64,000 bases of DNA. It comes from Aliivibrio fischeri ATCC 7744 = JCM 18803 = DSM 507 (GTDB taxonomy: Bacteria > Pseudomonadota > Gammaproteobacteria > Enterobacterales > Vibrionaceae). The notes under the pieces are model-generated. The model searched no databases and had not been told where the DNA came from. It worked only from the letters and a program-made list of their open reading frames with translations. The DNA is taken from the NCBI RefSeq assembly GCF_023983475.1, contig NZ_CP092713.1, positions 744,001-808,000 on the forward strand, given 5' to 3'. The position numbers and the translations under genes were made by a program. Of this stretch, positions 8,646 to 17,892 are shown piece by piece; position 1 is the stretch's first letter, and every line of letters starts with the position of its first letter.

Positions 8646-10019
8646 TTAGTGTTTCATGGGTTTTTCTTCAGTGCATTTCTTAATATCGGATTTAAATGCA
8701 TTTAATAAACTTTTGATCTCAATAAGAGCTGCAGTAGTTTTTAATTCCTTTTTGAGTATCTGTTCTTCTAATACTGCAATCTGACGCTCCATCAACTTTA
8801 CACTACTTGATAGCGATACTGCGTTATAAACAGTCGTATAGCCATTTAAATCAGCGAACACTAAGTCTATATAAGTATCTAATGAATTTAAGTTAGTGTG
8901 GCCTGTCCATTGCTGCAATTGTTGCTTAAAGGTAGCAGTGTGTAATAAGCGCCTTCTGAAATCATCTTTATTGTTTATTTCAGCATCAGTGAGAATTAGT
9001 TCTTTGAGTTTATCAGTGACAAATGCATGTCTCCACAAATGAGGGCTGATGGCTCCTTCTATCCCTAATTCTTTCTGCCAGTTGTTTATGTAGGTTGTCC
9101 AAGAGCCTGCTGCAATCGGTTTGCCTGTTGTTAAGCTGATAAAAAGAAAGTCATGTTTAACCTTCTTTTTCTTCATGATTTTTTTTCTAACTTTTCCGTA
9201 ATCACTAATACTTGCTAGTAAAATATTGGGGACTGGGACATAACGCGTAGTTTTGTCATCCTGTCGCTTCAAGGTAATTAATTTAAGTGAACCCGTTCGC
9301 CTAGCTTCCTCATAGTCACTCCACTTCATTAAACTCAATTCTTCAACACGAGCTCCAGTTTGTTCCATGGTTGTATAAAGCGCCATATCACGCTTGCGTT
9401 TGTCTTTTGATGTTTGAAGCTTGATATATTGCCAAATTTTTATGGCATCCTCTTCTGATACTGGATGGCGTTTCTTTTTTGCATCTGGAGTAGGAAAAGC
9501 AGAATGAGTGTACTTTACCCCTTCACTAAAACCTTTGTATCCCTCAGGTTTACGTTTGTAGTTTTTTTTCAATATTCGAATCGAGTTGCTTTTATCTGTT
9601 CCAATAAAATTACTTAGGTCATGGAATGACTGCACAAAAAGCAAAAAATCGATACAACTATGGGCTATGGTAATCACCGTGTTATTCGACTTTTTCAGCT
9701 CACCGTTAGCTTTACGTTCTACCTGTAGCCCCTGAATAAACAGCCTAAAGGTTGAATCATTAAGTTGGCTGAATTTAGTGATGCTAGGTTGATTCTCAAC
9801 AAAACGAACCAAGGTATTAATGTTGTGCGCTTTACTACGAAGAGTGCCTTGCTTTTTGTTTGTCACAACCAAATAGTGAATGTAAGCATTTGCCTCAACA
9901 CACGGTAGATGGTTGCTGTAAGTTATAAAAGGGATGTTGATGGGCTTGCGAAATTGAAGTTTCTTGTCAAACCCAATATGAGTCCATTGTTTATGGTTAT
10001 TTAGCTTATGTAGTGGCAT
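8646..10019 (-). CDS. Tyrosine recombinase (phage-integrase family), last gene of the recombinase operon
   Basis: A 457-residue site-specific recombinase. The C-terminal catalytic domain has the full residue set: Arg in TGARVEEL, a Lys in the LKRQDDKTTRY hairpin, HLWRH, the WTGH box and the nucleophile Tyr in DTYIDL. An N-terminal SAM-like DNA-binding domain precedes it and a coiled-coil tail (residues about 415-457) ends the protein. The start overlaps the preceding small gene by 14 bp. It is the most canonical of the three recombinase-fold proteins and probably does strand exchange at the element ends. Confidence 0.93.
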   Translation of the reverse strand: MPLHKLNNHKQWTHIGFDKKLQFRKPINIPFITYSNHLPCVEANAYIHYLVVTNKKQGTLRSKAHNINTLVRFVENQPSITKFSQLNDSTFRLFIQGLQVERKANGELKKSNNTVITIAHSCIDFLLFVQSFHDLSNFIGTDKSNSIRILKKNYKRKPEGYKGFSEGVKYTHSAFPTPDAKKKRHPVSEEDAIKIWQYIKLQTSKDKRKRDMALYTTMEQTGARVEELSLMKWSDYEEARRTGSLKLITLKRQDDKTTRYVPVPNILLASISDYGKVRKKIMKKKKVKHDFLFISLTTGKPIAAGSWTTYINNWQKELGIEGAISPHLWRHAFVTDKLKELILTDAEINNKDDFRRRLLHTATFKQQLQQWTGHTNLNSLDTYIDLVFADLNGYTTVYNAVSLSSSVKLMERQIAVLEEQILKKELKTTAALIEIKSLLNAFKSDIKKCTEEKPMKH

Positions 10020-10584
10020 CTAGAAACCTTGTAAATTCAGTTATAAACTTATTAAAATCATCAGATTGTTGTGCGTGACTGAGTTTCACTTCGAGTCTTG
10101 CGTTTACTTCTTTGTACAATTCGATACGCTGGTCAAGAGTACCGTTGTGCACTGCCAATGTTTTAGCTTGAGAGTGAAGTTCATCAACTACTGTTGTTAA
10201 ATTAAAGCAAGCAAAGCGCATTGCAATTAGCTGCTCTTCCAACTCATCTATTTTTAGTTTTAAACCTGTTATAGATTGCTTGTTTGGTTTTCCTGTTTTT
10301 TCTGAATGCAGAGCAGCTTCTATAGCAGCCTTAGCGTTAATTCTTAACTTATCCAGACCTAAAAAACCTCTATCCAAAAGAGCTTCAGAGACGCTTTTTA
10401 CGGTATTCAGCGAACATGAGAATATTTGTCTATCTGGGTTTTCAAGTTTCGCTATAGCTGCTTGAGATTTCAGTGCCTTATATAGCTCAGCATCGCCTTT
10501 ATAGCCATGAGGATCTTTGATAATTTCGAGTAGAAGCTTTTCGGTTTCAAATACCTTAGTTTGGTTTTTTTCTTTTGCTTTCAT
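10006..10584 (-). CDS. Small coiled-coil accessory protein of the recombinase operon
   Basis: A 192-residue charged protein. A small N-terminal domain is followed by a long coiled coil (about 90-180: KLKIDELEEQLIAMR and later heptads). The ATG at 10584 is chosen because AGGGGA lies just upstream; a TTG at 10602 also opens the frame. It lies between two recombinase genes with tight spacing. Tn554-type and other multi-recombinase elements also carry a small helical accessory protein (TnpC-like) that assists recombination. A similar role is inferred from size, coiled coil and position, not from a recognised domain. Confidence 0.75.
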   Translation of the reverse strand: MKAKEKNQTKVFETEKLLLEIIKDPHGYKGDAELYKALKSQAAIAKLENPDRQIFSCSLNTVKSVSEALLDRGFLGLDKLRINAKAAIEAALHSEKTGKPNKQSITGLKLKIDELEEQLIAMRFACFNLTTVVDELHSQAKTLAVHNGTLDQRIELYKEVNARLEVKLSHAQQSDDFNKFITEFTRFLDATT

Positions 10585-10594
10585 TGAGAATCCC

Positions 10595-13039
10595 CTAATC
10601 AAGGTCTTTTATTTTTAGTATTAAGTTAAATGTTCGTACTTCGTCACCATTAGCTTCAGTAATCGTAAAAAACTCTGGCTCTAATGTGATCGAACCTACT
10701 TCAAGCATATCTATGATTTCATTTTCGATGGCTTGTTCTTTCTGTATTTGACTGATATGCGGTATGGTTTTATAGGATTCATCCTTATAGTATTCACTGG
10801 CATCACTCAAAGTACTGAGCTCTACAGCTTTAGCTTCGTTGCCTAACACACGCCTTGCAATGACTTTACGCAATTCTTCAATTTCGATGGTATTGTGAAG
10901 TTCGGATGAAGGGTCAATTATGCTGCGAGTTATGGTTGTGGCTTTAACACCTGTAAGAACTACACCTGACTCTGATTCTGAAATATAGTGATATAAGTGC
11001 TCTATGTCTGAATGAGCGAGCATCCAACGTAAAGACTCCATTCCTTTAAAGCGCTTAGACCAGAAAAAAACCATTGCAAAAAATCGTCTAAGTTGATGTT
11101 GGCGTACATAGTTACGGCGATATTCACCTGTGTCATATTGCACCAAAGGTGTTTCAAAGTAGTCACATACAGCATTAAGGTGGTTATTAAAGCTTCGGTA
11201 GTTCAAACTACTGAACCTACAAGTCCTCGAAGTTAAACAATTAAATAGAGATAGGGGACCGTTGTTTAATTTTCGTCGAATGACTTCAATGTTGAACTGC
11301 TCTAGTTGCCAAATCAGTTTTGCGATAGACCGTGGTATTGGTCTCTTTGCTGTTTCATTTCTTCCTTTGTTTCCACCAATCCCTGTCTTTTTAATATTGA
11401 ACTTTAAGCTGTAGTTGGATGTTGATCCTTTATCGGTGAATGGATTGATATTGGGTGACAAGTTACCATGAGCTTTAAGTTTTATGAGTTCATCTTGTCT
11501 CCTTGCCATAATTACACCCACAAGGATTTGAATAGAGCCTTGCAGAATATCAAATAGATCGAACAGACTCTCGTTAGCCCTGATTCTTTTGTGCCGATCT
11601 AGAATATTTATATCAAATACGTGAATTTGCTTAATGCCCTTAGCAAGGTAATCACTGCTCAAAAAATTCATTGCTTCACTATGGAACCAATCTTTACGTT
11701 CCGTTGTTGGTAAGTTATCTCGTAGAACTTCGGTAAATTCCTTCACTTTTTTAGCCGATTTAGACCGGTTTTTACGTTTTGCTACCGACTTCGATGCCCC
11801 CTTCGTTACGCTTTGTAAAATCTCACTGAGTAGAGATGTTTCATTTGAATTAGTTACGTCATCTTTGGGTAAATGTTCTTTGGTAAACTCGTAACATTGG
11901 CGAATTAAATTAAAAACAAACTCAGGAGAAAGTGTGCGTGTCCTTCCTGCCTTTTTCAGCTTAACAAGTTCATTTTGACTCACACTGACTGCGGTTATGT
12001 GTTGACCGAGAATATTGGGAGAGCAGGCATTATTTCGTTCAAAGTTGGTATAAATAAAGCGAATAGCATTTATGTAGTCTGAAATTACTTTCTGAGTTAG
12101 CTCAGAACTTGTATTTTTATTTGCTATAGCAGCGTATTCTGTCGTGAGTAAATGACCTTTTAAGCTCAACTCAGGGTATGCAGGAAGTACAAAATCGGTT
12201 GATAGGATGGTGCCATTGAATAGTAATGAAGCCAAAATAGAGGAATTTCCTTGAAGTCTAGGAGACCCACCCTCGAGCCTGTAGTAACCTTGCTCATAGA
12301 GCCACGCACAAGCTTTGGCTTTATCATTTAATGATAGCTTTATTTCATCACTAGCTAGGCTCTTAGATAAATATGGGTATTTTTTTTTGAATTGTTCCGC
12401 TTGCTCACTTGTAATGTTTAAGCTTTCTTTGTTTAAAAGTTTCTCGAGATTAATATCAGGTCTATAAATTCCTGAAAAACTTCCTTGGATGGCTATTTGT
12501 ATAAGGATATTCAGCCAAAAATCATCGTTTACATTGACTAATTGAAACTTTGCAAGCTTTAATGATTTAGAGTGTAGTAATATTGCGTTAACTAAGTGAA
12601 TGACAGTATTAAACCTTCCATATGCGGTTCTTACGGCAATTAATTTTCCGCCATTTTCTAACGGATTATCGATAGCGACTATCCAATATTTGAAACTATT
12701 TAATAGTTTTTTGTGCTTGATGGCTGTTAGTCGCTCGCCATCGTCAAGATAAACAGCACTCCAATTTAACTCCTTTGTTTTAGTATCAAATTTTTTCCTT
12801 GTTTTTTGTTCATCACTGGTAAAGTCAATTAACCATACATCATCATCAAAATCAGAAAGTAACCACCAAGGTTTACGGTCATTGTATTCATAAACTCCTG
12901 TGTATATATTGGTTAGTTTTTGTAATGCACGATAATCATTGCTGGCAATTGACTCTTGAATCAGTTGCTCTAACTCTTGCGAACCCAAGCTTTCAAAACT
13001 CAGCTTTTCATCAAAAATTTTCTCGATAAGTCTTAACAT
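10595..13039 (-). CDS. Large tyrosine recombinase, second gene of the recombinase operon
   Basis: An 814-residue protein with a long N-terminal region of no recognised fold and a C-terminal tyrosine-recombinase domain. Visible catalytic positions are Arg in MARRQDELIKL, a Lys in FNIKKTG, HQLRR, His in MLAHSDIEH and Tyr in LYHYISES. It is far larger than ordinary phage integrases (300-450 residues), as TnpB of Tn554 also is. Its start overlaps the upstream recombinase gene by 7 bp, so the four genes are probably one translationally coupled operon. Confidence 0.88.
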   Translation of the reverse strand: MLRLIEKIFDEKLSFESLGSQELEQLIQESIASNDYRALQKLTNIYTGVYEYNDRKPWWLLSDFDDDVWLIDFTSDEQKTRKKFDTKTKELNWSAVYLDDGERLTAIKHKKLLNSFKYWIVAIDNPLENGGKLIAVRTAYGRFNTVIHLVNAILLHSKSLKLAKFQLVNVNDDFWLNILIQIAIQGSFSGIYRPDINLEKLLNKESLNITSEQAEQFKKKYPYLSKSLASDEIKLSLNDKAKACAWLYEQGYYRLEGGSPRLQGNSSILASLLFNGTILSTDFVLPAYPELSLKGHLLTTEYAAIANKNTSSELTQKVISDYINAIRFIYTNFERNNACSPNILGQHITAVSVSQNELVKLKKAGRTRTLSPEFVFNLIRQCYEFTKEHLPKDDVTNSNETSLLSEILQSVTKGASKSVAKRKNRSKSAKKVKEFTEVLRDNLPTTERKDWFHSEAMNFLSSDYLAKGIKQIHVFDINILDRHKRIRANESLFDLFDILQGSIQILVGVIMARRQDELIKLKAHGNLSPNINPFTDKGSTSNYSLKFNIKKTGIGGNKGRNETAKRPIPRSIAKLIWQLEQFNIEVIRRKLNNGPLSLFNCLTSRTCRFSSLNYRSFNNHLNAVCDYFETPLVQYDTGEYRRNYVRQHQLRRFFAMVFFWSKRFKGMESLRWMLAHSDIEHLYHYISESESGVVLTGVKATTITRSIIDPSSELHNTIEIEELRKVIARRVLGNEAKAVELSTLSDASEYYKDESYKTIPHISQIQKEQAIENEIIDMLEVGSITLEPEFFTITEANGDEVRTFNLILKIKDLD

Positions 13040-15387
13040 GTTATTGCTCCACGAATTAAGTTAATATCTAATGCGTTTTGATTAGCGTCATGGAGCATTG
13101 ATGCAAGCTCTGTATCAGAACGATACTGCTCAGTAGAAAGAGAGTTAAGGATAAACACCGCTGACTCGTACCAATCGTTTACAATATCTAAAAATGTATG
13201 TTTATTTTCTTCATTTTCTACAATCGCCCTAATTGCTATGAGTAACTGTAATAACGATGTCGAAATTAGAAATGAGATTTCGTCGAAGCTGGACTCTTTT
13301 ATGCTTCTTTCATCAGTTTGCTCTTGAAGTCTGCAATCAAAGTGAGGAGGCAGATGACCAAGACCATGATTACGAAGAAACTCTTCAATATCTTCAGCCG
13401 TCAAATCGGTAGCATCGAGTAGATATGGTGAGTTCTTCATCGCTTCAAGAATAATTGCATTCTGGAATTGACGTATCCAACGATCATTAAAAAAGTCCAT
13501 GAGTGGTTTGGGGAGGTATGAAGCCAATAATACCAAGTCTTTTTTCTTGTGTCCCAAAGCCTCAGCTACAGCATCCATAGAACAGGTTTCAAGGTAAATC
13601 TGAAGGCCTCTATGTTTACGAATTGAGCGTAGAGATATTAATTTGGCGAGCTTTATTGCATTACATGGTGTCATTAAACTACTAGATTCAACTAGTAATG
13701 GGTTACTTATCCACTCTAAATATTGCGAAGCATTATTGATAATATTTATAGAGCTGATATGTTTGACCTCTGTTGTCGATGCAGTGAGAAGCATTTTTCT
13801 CCAAGCGGCCTTACCACTTGCCTTTAATTGCTTACGAGCAAACGACGTATGCTCAATCAAATACTCGACCACAACTTTTGAACGATCATTTAAAACAACG
13901 GATTGCTGGGCAGTGATTATTCCTTTCCTATCTTTGTTGCTCACCGCTATATACTGATTATTCGATTTCTTAAAACCTGCTTGTTTTCCATTTTTATCGT
14001 ACAGTTCCCATGTTTCTAGCCATGCCGGAGTAATTTCAGGGTGTTCCATTACAAGTAATGTTAATAGGACTGCCAAAGAGGAAGTTGTAGGAAGATTTAA
14101 TTCTTCCAACAAAATACTATTTTTACCTTGGAAACCTAAAAAATTAATGTAATTACCAAATTTTTTCGGATTAAAACCATGTGTATAAAAAGTTGCTACT
14201 GTATTGGCAAGGTTATTCTCACCAACAAAGCCTCGATATTTATGGTCGTTTTTAGTTCCCAAAAGGGGTTTAGCATTGCCTGTTTTGATAAAAATAGCGT
14301 TTCGTTTAGTTCTTTCTTTAAATTCTTTAAATTTTGTCATACATATTTGGTGAATGTACGCTAAGTCGTCATCAATCTTTGATTTGATAATTGATATCGC
14401 TTCTTCATCGTTAATTTTAATAGGTATATCTACAAACCAACGTTGCTTTTCCTTTTCCGTCGCTTGAGCGCCTACTGAAAATGTTGGAGCGGTATCTTTG
14501 GGATATTTCCACTTTGGAACAATAAACGGTTTTATGGGGAGATCAAATATACCAGTATCAATAAAGGATTCAGTATATATCTTTACAATTTTGTGCCAAT
14601 AAGAAAAAAATGTTTTGGGCTCATTACCTCTCGATAAATGTGAGGCGAACCATACATTCATTATATCGTTGAAGAAGCTTTGAACGTGGCTACGGCTAAG
14701 ACATTTTTTAATTTCATCGTGATTTGGACATACTAAAACCATCGCTTCAAAAAACGCTTTTATATATATAACATAAGTTTGTAAGCTTCTTTTCTTTTGG
14801 GTATGCCCATAGTCAATTAATGCCTTGTGAACTTGCGCCGTAAATTCAACCCCATATGTGGTATAGATAGAATTAAGGTGTAACTCAAATTCAGTACCAT
14901 CTTTTGAGAGTACTTGCCATCCGTTAAGGTAATTAAGTTTATTTCTATCAACATTCAACTCGTTGAAGCTATTTATACACTTTTGTATATCATCACTGAC
15001 TTCAAGCCTACTTATTTTCAAGTCATTGAAGTTAAGGTGCTTATCCGCCGCAATTGTTTTGAAAATTTTTTTAAATACACACAGGTATATGTAATTAGTG
15101 CTGAGTAAACTTTGATTTTCTTGATATATAAAGCCAACAAATAGTTCAAAGTGTTTGTTGAAATTATCATCACAATTTAATATATCAATTGCGGTATAGC
15201 TGTTAGGTTTAGTTAAGAAACAGAATGATGAGTAAATATTCAAAAAAAACTTTTTCTTGTAATTAACAGTGCTAGTTTGGACTATCCGAGCAAAGTAATC
15301 ATAATATTCAGGTGATAACGCATTACTTAGCAAAGATAGTTCCCTTAAGATACTTGCTCTCATATCTAACCTTTCATTTATTGACAT
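13033..15387 (-). CDS. Degenerate tyrosine-recombinase-fold protein, first gene of the operon
   Basis: A 784-residue protein whose C-terminal part keeps the box II-like segment (RSIRKHRGLQIY), ALGHKKKD and a Tyr in LLASYLP. At the expected position of the first catalytic Arg it reads ITPAWLETWEL, without an Arg. It may therefore be a structural partner rather than an active recombinase, like the recombinase-fold subunit Tfp of strand-biased circularizing elements. The N-terminal ~450 residues are unrecognised. It is the promoter-proximal gene, about 115 bp from the shortened VOC gene. Confidence 0.8.
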   Translation of the reverse strand: MSINERLDMRASILRELSLLSNALSPEYYDYFARIVQTSTVNYKKKFFLNIYSSFCFLTKPNSYTAIDILNCDDNFNKHFELFVGFIYQENQSLLSTNYIYLCVFKKIFKTIAADKHLNFNDLKISRLEVSDDIQKCINSFNELNVDRNKLNYLNGWQVLSKDGTEFELHLNSIYTTYGVEFTAQVHKALIDYGHTQKKRSLQTYVIYIKAFFEAMVLVCPNHDEIKKCLSRSHVQSFFNDIMNVWFASHLSRGNEPKTFFSYWHKIVKIYTESFIDTGIFDLPIKPFIVPKWKYPKDTAPTFSVGAQATEKEKQRWFVDIPIKINDEEAISIIKSKIDDDLAYIHQICMTKFKEFKERTKRNAIFIKTGNAKPLLGTKNDHKYRGFVGENNLANTVATFYTHGFNPKKFGNYINFLGFQGKNSILLEELNLPTTSSLAVLLTLLVMEHPEITPAWLETWELYDKNGKQAGFKKSNNQYIAVSNKDRKGIITAQQSVVLNDRSKVVVEYLIEHTSFARKQLKASGKAAWRKMLLTASTTEVKHISSINIINNASQYLEWISNPLLVESSSLMTPCNAIKLAKLISLRSIRKHRGLQIYLETCSMDAVAEALGHKKKDLVLLASYLPKPLMDFFNDRWIRQFQNAIILEAMKNSPYLLDATDLTAEDIEEFLRNHGLGHLPPHFDCRLQEQTDERSIKESSFDEISFLISTSLLQLLIAIRAIVENEENKHTFLDIVNDWYESAVFILNSLSTEQYRSDTELASMLHDANQNALDINLIRGAITC

Positions 15388-15396
15388 ATAATAATC

Positions 15397-15424
15397 AGAT
15401 TAGTCGATGTTTGATAGTTGTCAA
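15397..15424 (-). promoter_or_regulatory. Candidate promoter of the recombinase operon
   Basis: On the minus strand TTGACA (15424-15419), a 16-bp spacer and TAATCT (15402-15397) lie just upstream of the 784-residue protein's start codon at 15387. The -35 is consensus and the -10 is weak. If used, the transcript leader would be very short. Confidence 0.4.
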
Positions 15425-15499
15425 CATGATAGGTTGGTTTTTAAATCTATTAAACCATTGTTATTTAGCTGGTTTTATTGGCTTTGACTAGTTTTTAAT

Positions 15500-15520
15500 A
15501 TTGGGATTAAAGTACATCAT
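15500..15520. other. Probable right boundary of the mobile island inside a VOC gene
   Basis: Similarity between the two VOC genes starts abruptly at ATGGTTGG (15519) and is absent upstream of it. The upstream sequence belongs to the recombinase side. The junction removes the original start codon and about eight codons of the VOC gene. I found no matching direct repeat within the window, so the other end of the element probably lies to the left of position 1. Confidence 0.4.
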
Positions 15521-15980
15521 GGTTGGCGATATGGACAAAGCGGTTGAGTTTTACACAAAAGCGCTTGGTCTTGAAGTGGTAATGGGTAACACAAAAGTTG
15601 AAGAAGAGCGTGAAACCGCAATTGGCAGAATGTGTATTGCTGTATTTGGTGAAGGCTTTAAAGGCTTCAATATTGCGCACTTATTAACAAAAGACGGCAT
15701 TGGTTTTGAGTTATTTGAAATGAAAGAGCGTCAAGAACGTCATGAAGTTGATTTCTCTCGAATCGGTATCTTCCATTTTTGTCTTCAAACAGATGACTTT
15801 CACGGCGTGATCGCTCGAACTGAAGAGTTTGGCGGTAAAGTACGAATGGATATTATGCGTTACCACCCAGAAGATGATAACAACACATCACAAATGGTGT
15901 ATTTAGAAGACCCATTTGGCAACTTATTTGAACTTTATTCTCATACATATAAAGAAACGTATTCTGCTGAGTACGAGTAA
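15501..15980 (+). pseudogene. VOC family gene with its 5' end replaced, probably inactivated
   Basis: The remaining 150-odd residues match the intact VOC protein along their whole length (MVGDMDKAVEFYTKALGL to the end). The first segment, MNHVGL in the intact copy, is missing, and with it the first metal-ligand His. The frame can only open at a TTG (15501) or at the internal ATG (15519), neither with a good ribosome binding site. The other candidate ligands (FELFEM, IFHFCL, LFELYS) remain. The break lies next to the recombinase operon, so it is read as the target gene of island insertion. A shortened product cannot be excluded. Confidence 0.6.
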
Positions 15981-15993
15981 AATTAAGATGATT

Positions 15994-16024
15994 AAGGCTT
16001 AGACTTCGGTTTAGGCCTTTTTTA
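15994..16024 (+). terminator. Terminator after the shortened VOC gene
   Basis: AAGGCTTAGAC and GTTTAGGCCTT form an 11-bp stem with two G-U pairs around a TTCG tetraloop, followed by a T-run. This is a strong rho-independent terminator. Confidence 0.85.
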
Positions 16025-16204
16025 TGTATTTTTATTAGAAGTATTTGTTGCAATAAAAGCTCAGATAAAAGAGTAGTTGATCGCATTGCAAAGGTTTTGG
16101 TGGTTAATTTATACACAATGTTGATTGGTCATCTTATTCTATTTCCATAACCTATAATAATGACAACTGTTTTATATCTTTTATTTACTGGCTAGGGATG
16201 AGTC

Positions 16205-16609
16205 ATGTACCAACCGAGAACAATAGAAAGTGATGTGCATTGGATAGATATTGATGGAATTAAAATTTATACAATATCGGCCATAAATAAACCAATTAAT
16301 ATCTCAATGTTTAATAAACGACTTGCCACAGTTAAGTCTCAATCAGAGGTTAATTGGCGAGAAACCGCCGCGTTTGCTATTTATCATGATGGAGAGAATT
16401 ATAAGTATTTAGTTTTAGCATGGTGGGGAAATGATAATGAATTATTTACGTCTGTATCAGTAAAAATTAAACATAAATGGGTGATTGACCCTAAACAATA
16501 TTCATTTTGTCTATACGATATGGAAGTGATGTGGAGAGAGCGAAATATCTACATAGAAACTATGGATTGTGAAGTTCCTTCATTAATTGGTTATCGTGTG
16601 AGTCGTTGA
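16205..16609 (+). CDS. Hypothetical protein, 134 residues
   Basis: I do not recognise the family. The product is soluble, rich in aromatic residues and beta-prone (HWIDIDGIKIYTI, KYLVLAWWGND, VSVKIKHKWVID), with no signal peptide or membrane segment. The ATG at 16205 is preceded by GGGATGAG. It stands alone between two terminators, which supports a single-gene transcript. Confidence 0.75.
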   Translation: MYQPRTIESDVHWIDIDGIKIYTISAINKPINISMFNKRLATVKSQSEVNWRETAAFAIYHDGENYKYLVLAWWGNDNELFTSVSVKIKHKWVIDPKQYSFCLYDMEVMWRERNIYIETMDCEVPSLIGYRVSR

Positions 16610-16640
16610 TAAGATATTAAATCTATTCACTAAATTAGAT

Positions 16641-16676
16641 ATGCTCGCTCATTTAATGTAAGAGCGAGCATGTTAT
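16641..16676. terminator. Bidirectional terminator between the hypothetical gene and the MFS gene
   Basis: ATGCTCGCTC (16641-16650) and GAGCGAGCAT (16662-16671) form a perfect 10-bp stem with an 11-base loop. T-rich sequence follows on the plus strand. It lies between convergent gene ends. Confidence 0.75.
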
Positions 16677-17794
16677 TATTTTTTAAAAGCCACAAGCAGA
16701 GAGGAGATAACTCCACACATCAGTAAAACAATGCCAAGGTGTTGAATCGAACCTGCCAAGCTAAGCCCTGCACCTATCATTAAGTAATACATAAGTCCAA
16801 ACAGAGCTCCAGCACTGCCTGCTTGTTGTTTATAATCAATTAACGCCACGCTAAGAATATTTGGAATGGCGATACCAAAAGACATAACAACTAAGATCAT
16901 AGGCAGTAAAAACCAAATTGAATCGATTAAATAAGTCACTAGTATTCCACCTAAAGTCAATAAAAGAGCAGATAGTTGCAATAAACGCAGTAATGAAACT
17001 TGTTTAGAAATAAGATACTTATTTAAATAACTCCCTATAAATGTACCTAGACCTAACACGATCCCGCTATAACCAAACTCTTGCGAGGACAGTCCTAATT
17101 GCTCGAATTTAAAAGCTCCCAATTGGTAATATGAAAACAAAGCAATATTAAATAAAGCGACAAGGCAACCAGAACGCCAGATATTGATATCTTTTAGCAT
17201 TTTGAGTCCGAGTTGTTTTAATTCTAGAGGTTGCTTTGTTTTCTGAGTTTCAGGTAAAGCTACAAGATTATATGCAACTAGTACTAGAGCCATAATAAAT
17301 AAAGCGATAAATACATAATGGTAACCACCGAATTGAGTAAGTTGACCACCGAGTAGCATCCCTAAAACGGGACTAATAGAAATCCCCATTCCCATCAAAC
17401 TGAATACTTTACTGAGCTCTTTGGTATCAAATGCATCACGTAGCATGGTTTGTGTGATCACTGAGCCGACTGCTATACCAAACGCACTAACAGCACGAGC
17501 GATCATCAGATAGGTGAAACTGTCTGTTAGCAACGCAGATAAGGCGGCTAAACTGTAAATGACTAACCCGAGTAGCATGGTGGGTCTGCGACCTAATTTA
17601 TCCGCTAAAATTCCCCATACCACGACACCCAAAGCAAAAGCTGAAAAGTAAATTGAAATGGTTTGCGAAGCTTGTGAATAAGTTACAGCAAATGAATCTG
17701 CTATTGAGCCAAGTGCTGGGCTGTAAATGGTTTCAACGATTTGAGGAAACATCAAAAGAAGTACCATAAGCCAGAGTGAAGGTTTTGTGTTCAT
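16676..17794 (-). CDS. MFS transporter, drug/metabolite efflux type
   Basis: A 372-residue major facilitator protein of the 12-helix drug:H+ antiporter type. Motif A is visible as GILADKLGRRPTML after the second helix. MLRDAF, in the loop after the fourth helix, recalls the Bcr/CflA group. It lies divergent from an AraC-family gene with 98 bp between the starts, an arrangement like NimT/NimR of E. coli. Transport out of the cytoplasm is expected; the substrate is unknown. Confidence 0.88.
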   Translation of the reverse strand: MNTKPSLWLMVLLLMFPQIVETIYSPALGSIADSFAVTYSQASQTISIYFSAFALGVVVWGILADKLGRRPTMLLGLVIYSLAALSALLTDSFTYLMIARAVSAFGIAVGSVITQTMLRDAFDTKELSKVFSLMGMGISISPVLGMLLGGQLTQFGGYHYVFIALFIMALVLVAYNLVALPETQKTKQPLELKQLGLKMLKDINIWRSGCLVALFNIALFSYYQLGAFKFEQLGLSSQEFGYSGIVLGLGTFIGSYLNKYLISKQVSLLRLLQLSALLLTLGGILVTYLIDSIWFLLPMILVVMSFGIAIPNILSVALIDYKQQAGSAGALFGLMYYLMIGAGLSLAGSIQHLGIVLLMCGVISSLLVAFKK

Positions 17795-17892
17795 TGTGTA
17801 TCTCGTGTGAATTAACTTGGCAAACAGTATATTTCTAATTACGATTGTTCCATTAACAACATTAAAACCAAAAACAATAAGATTCGGACATT

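Noticed and set aside
8043-15980. The two VOC genes as terminal inverted repeats of a transposon
   Set aside because: They are diverged protein-coding paralogues with different 5' ends and no transposase of the DDE type is present.
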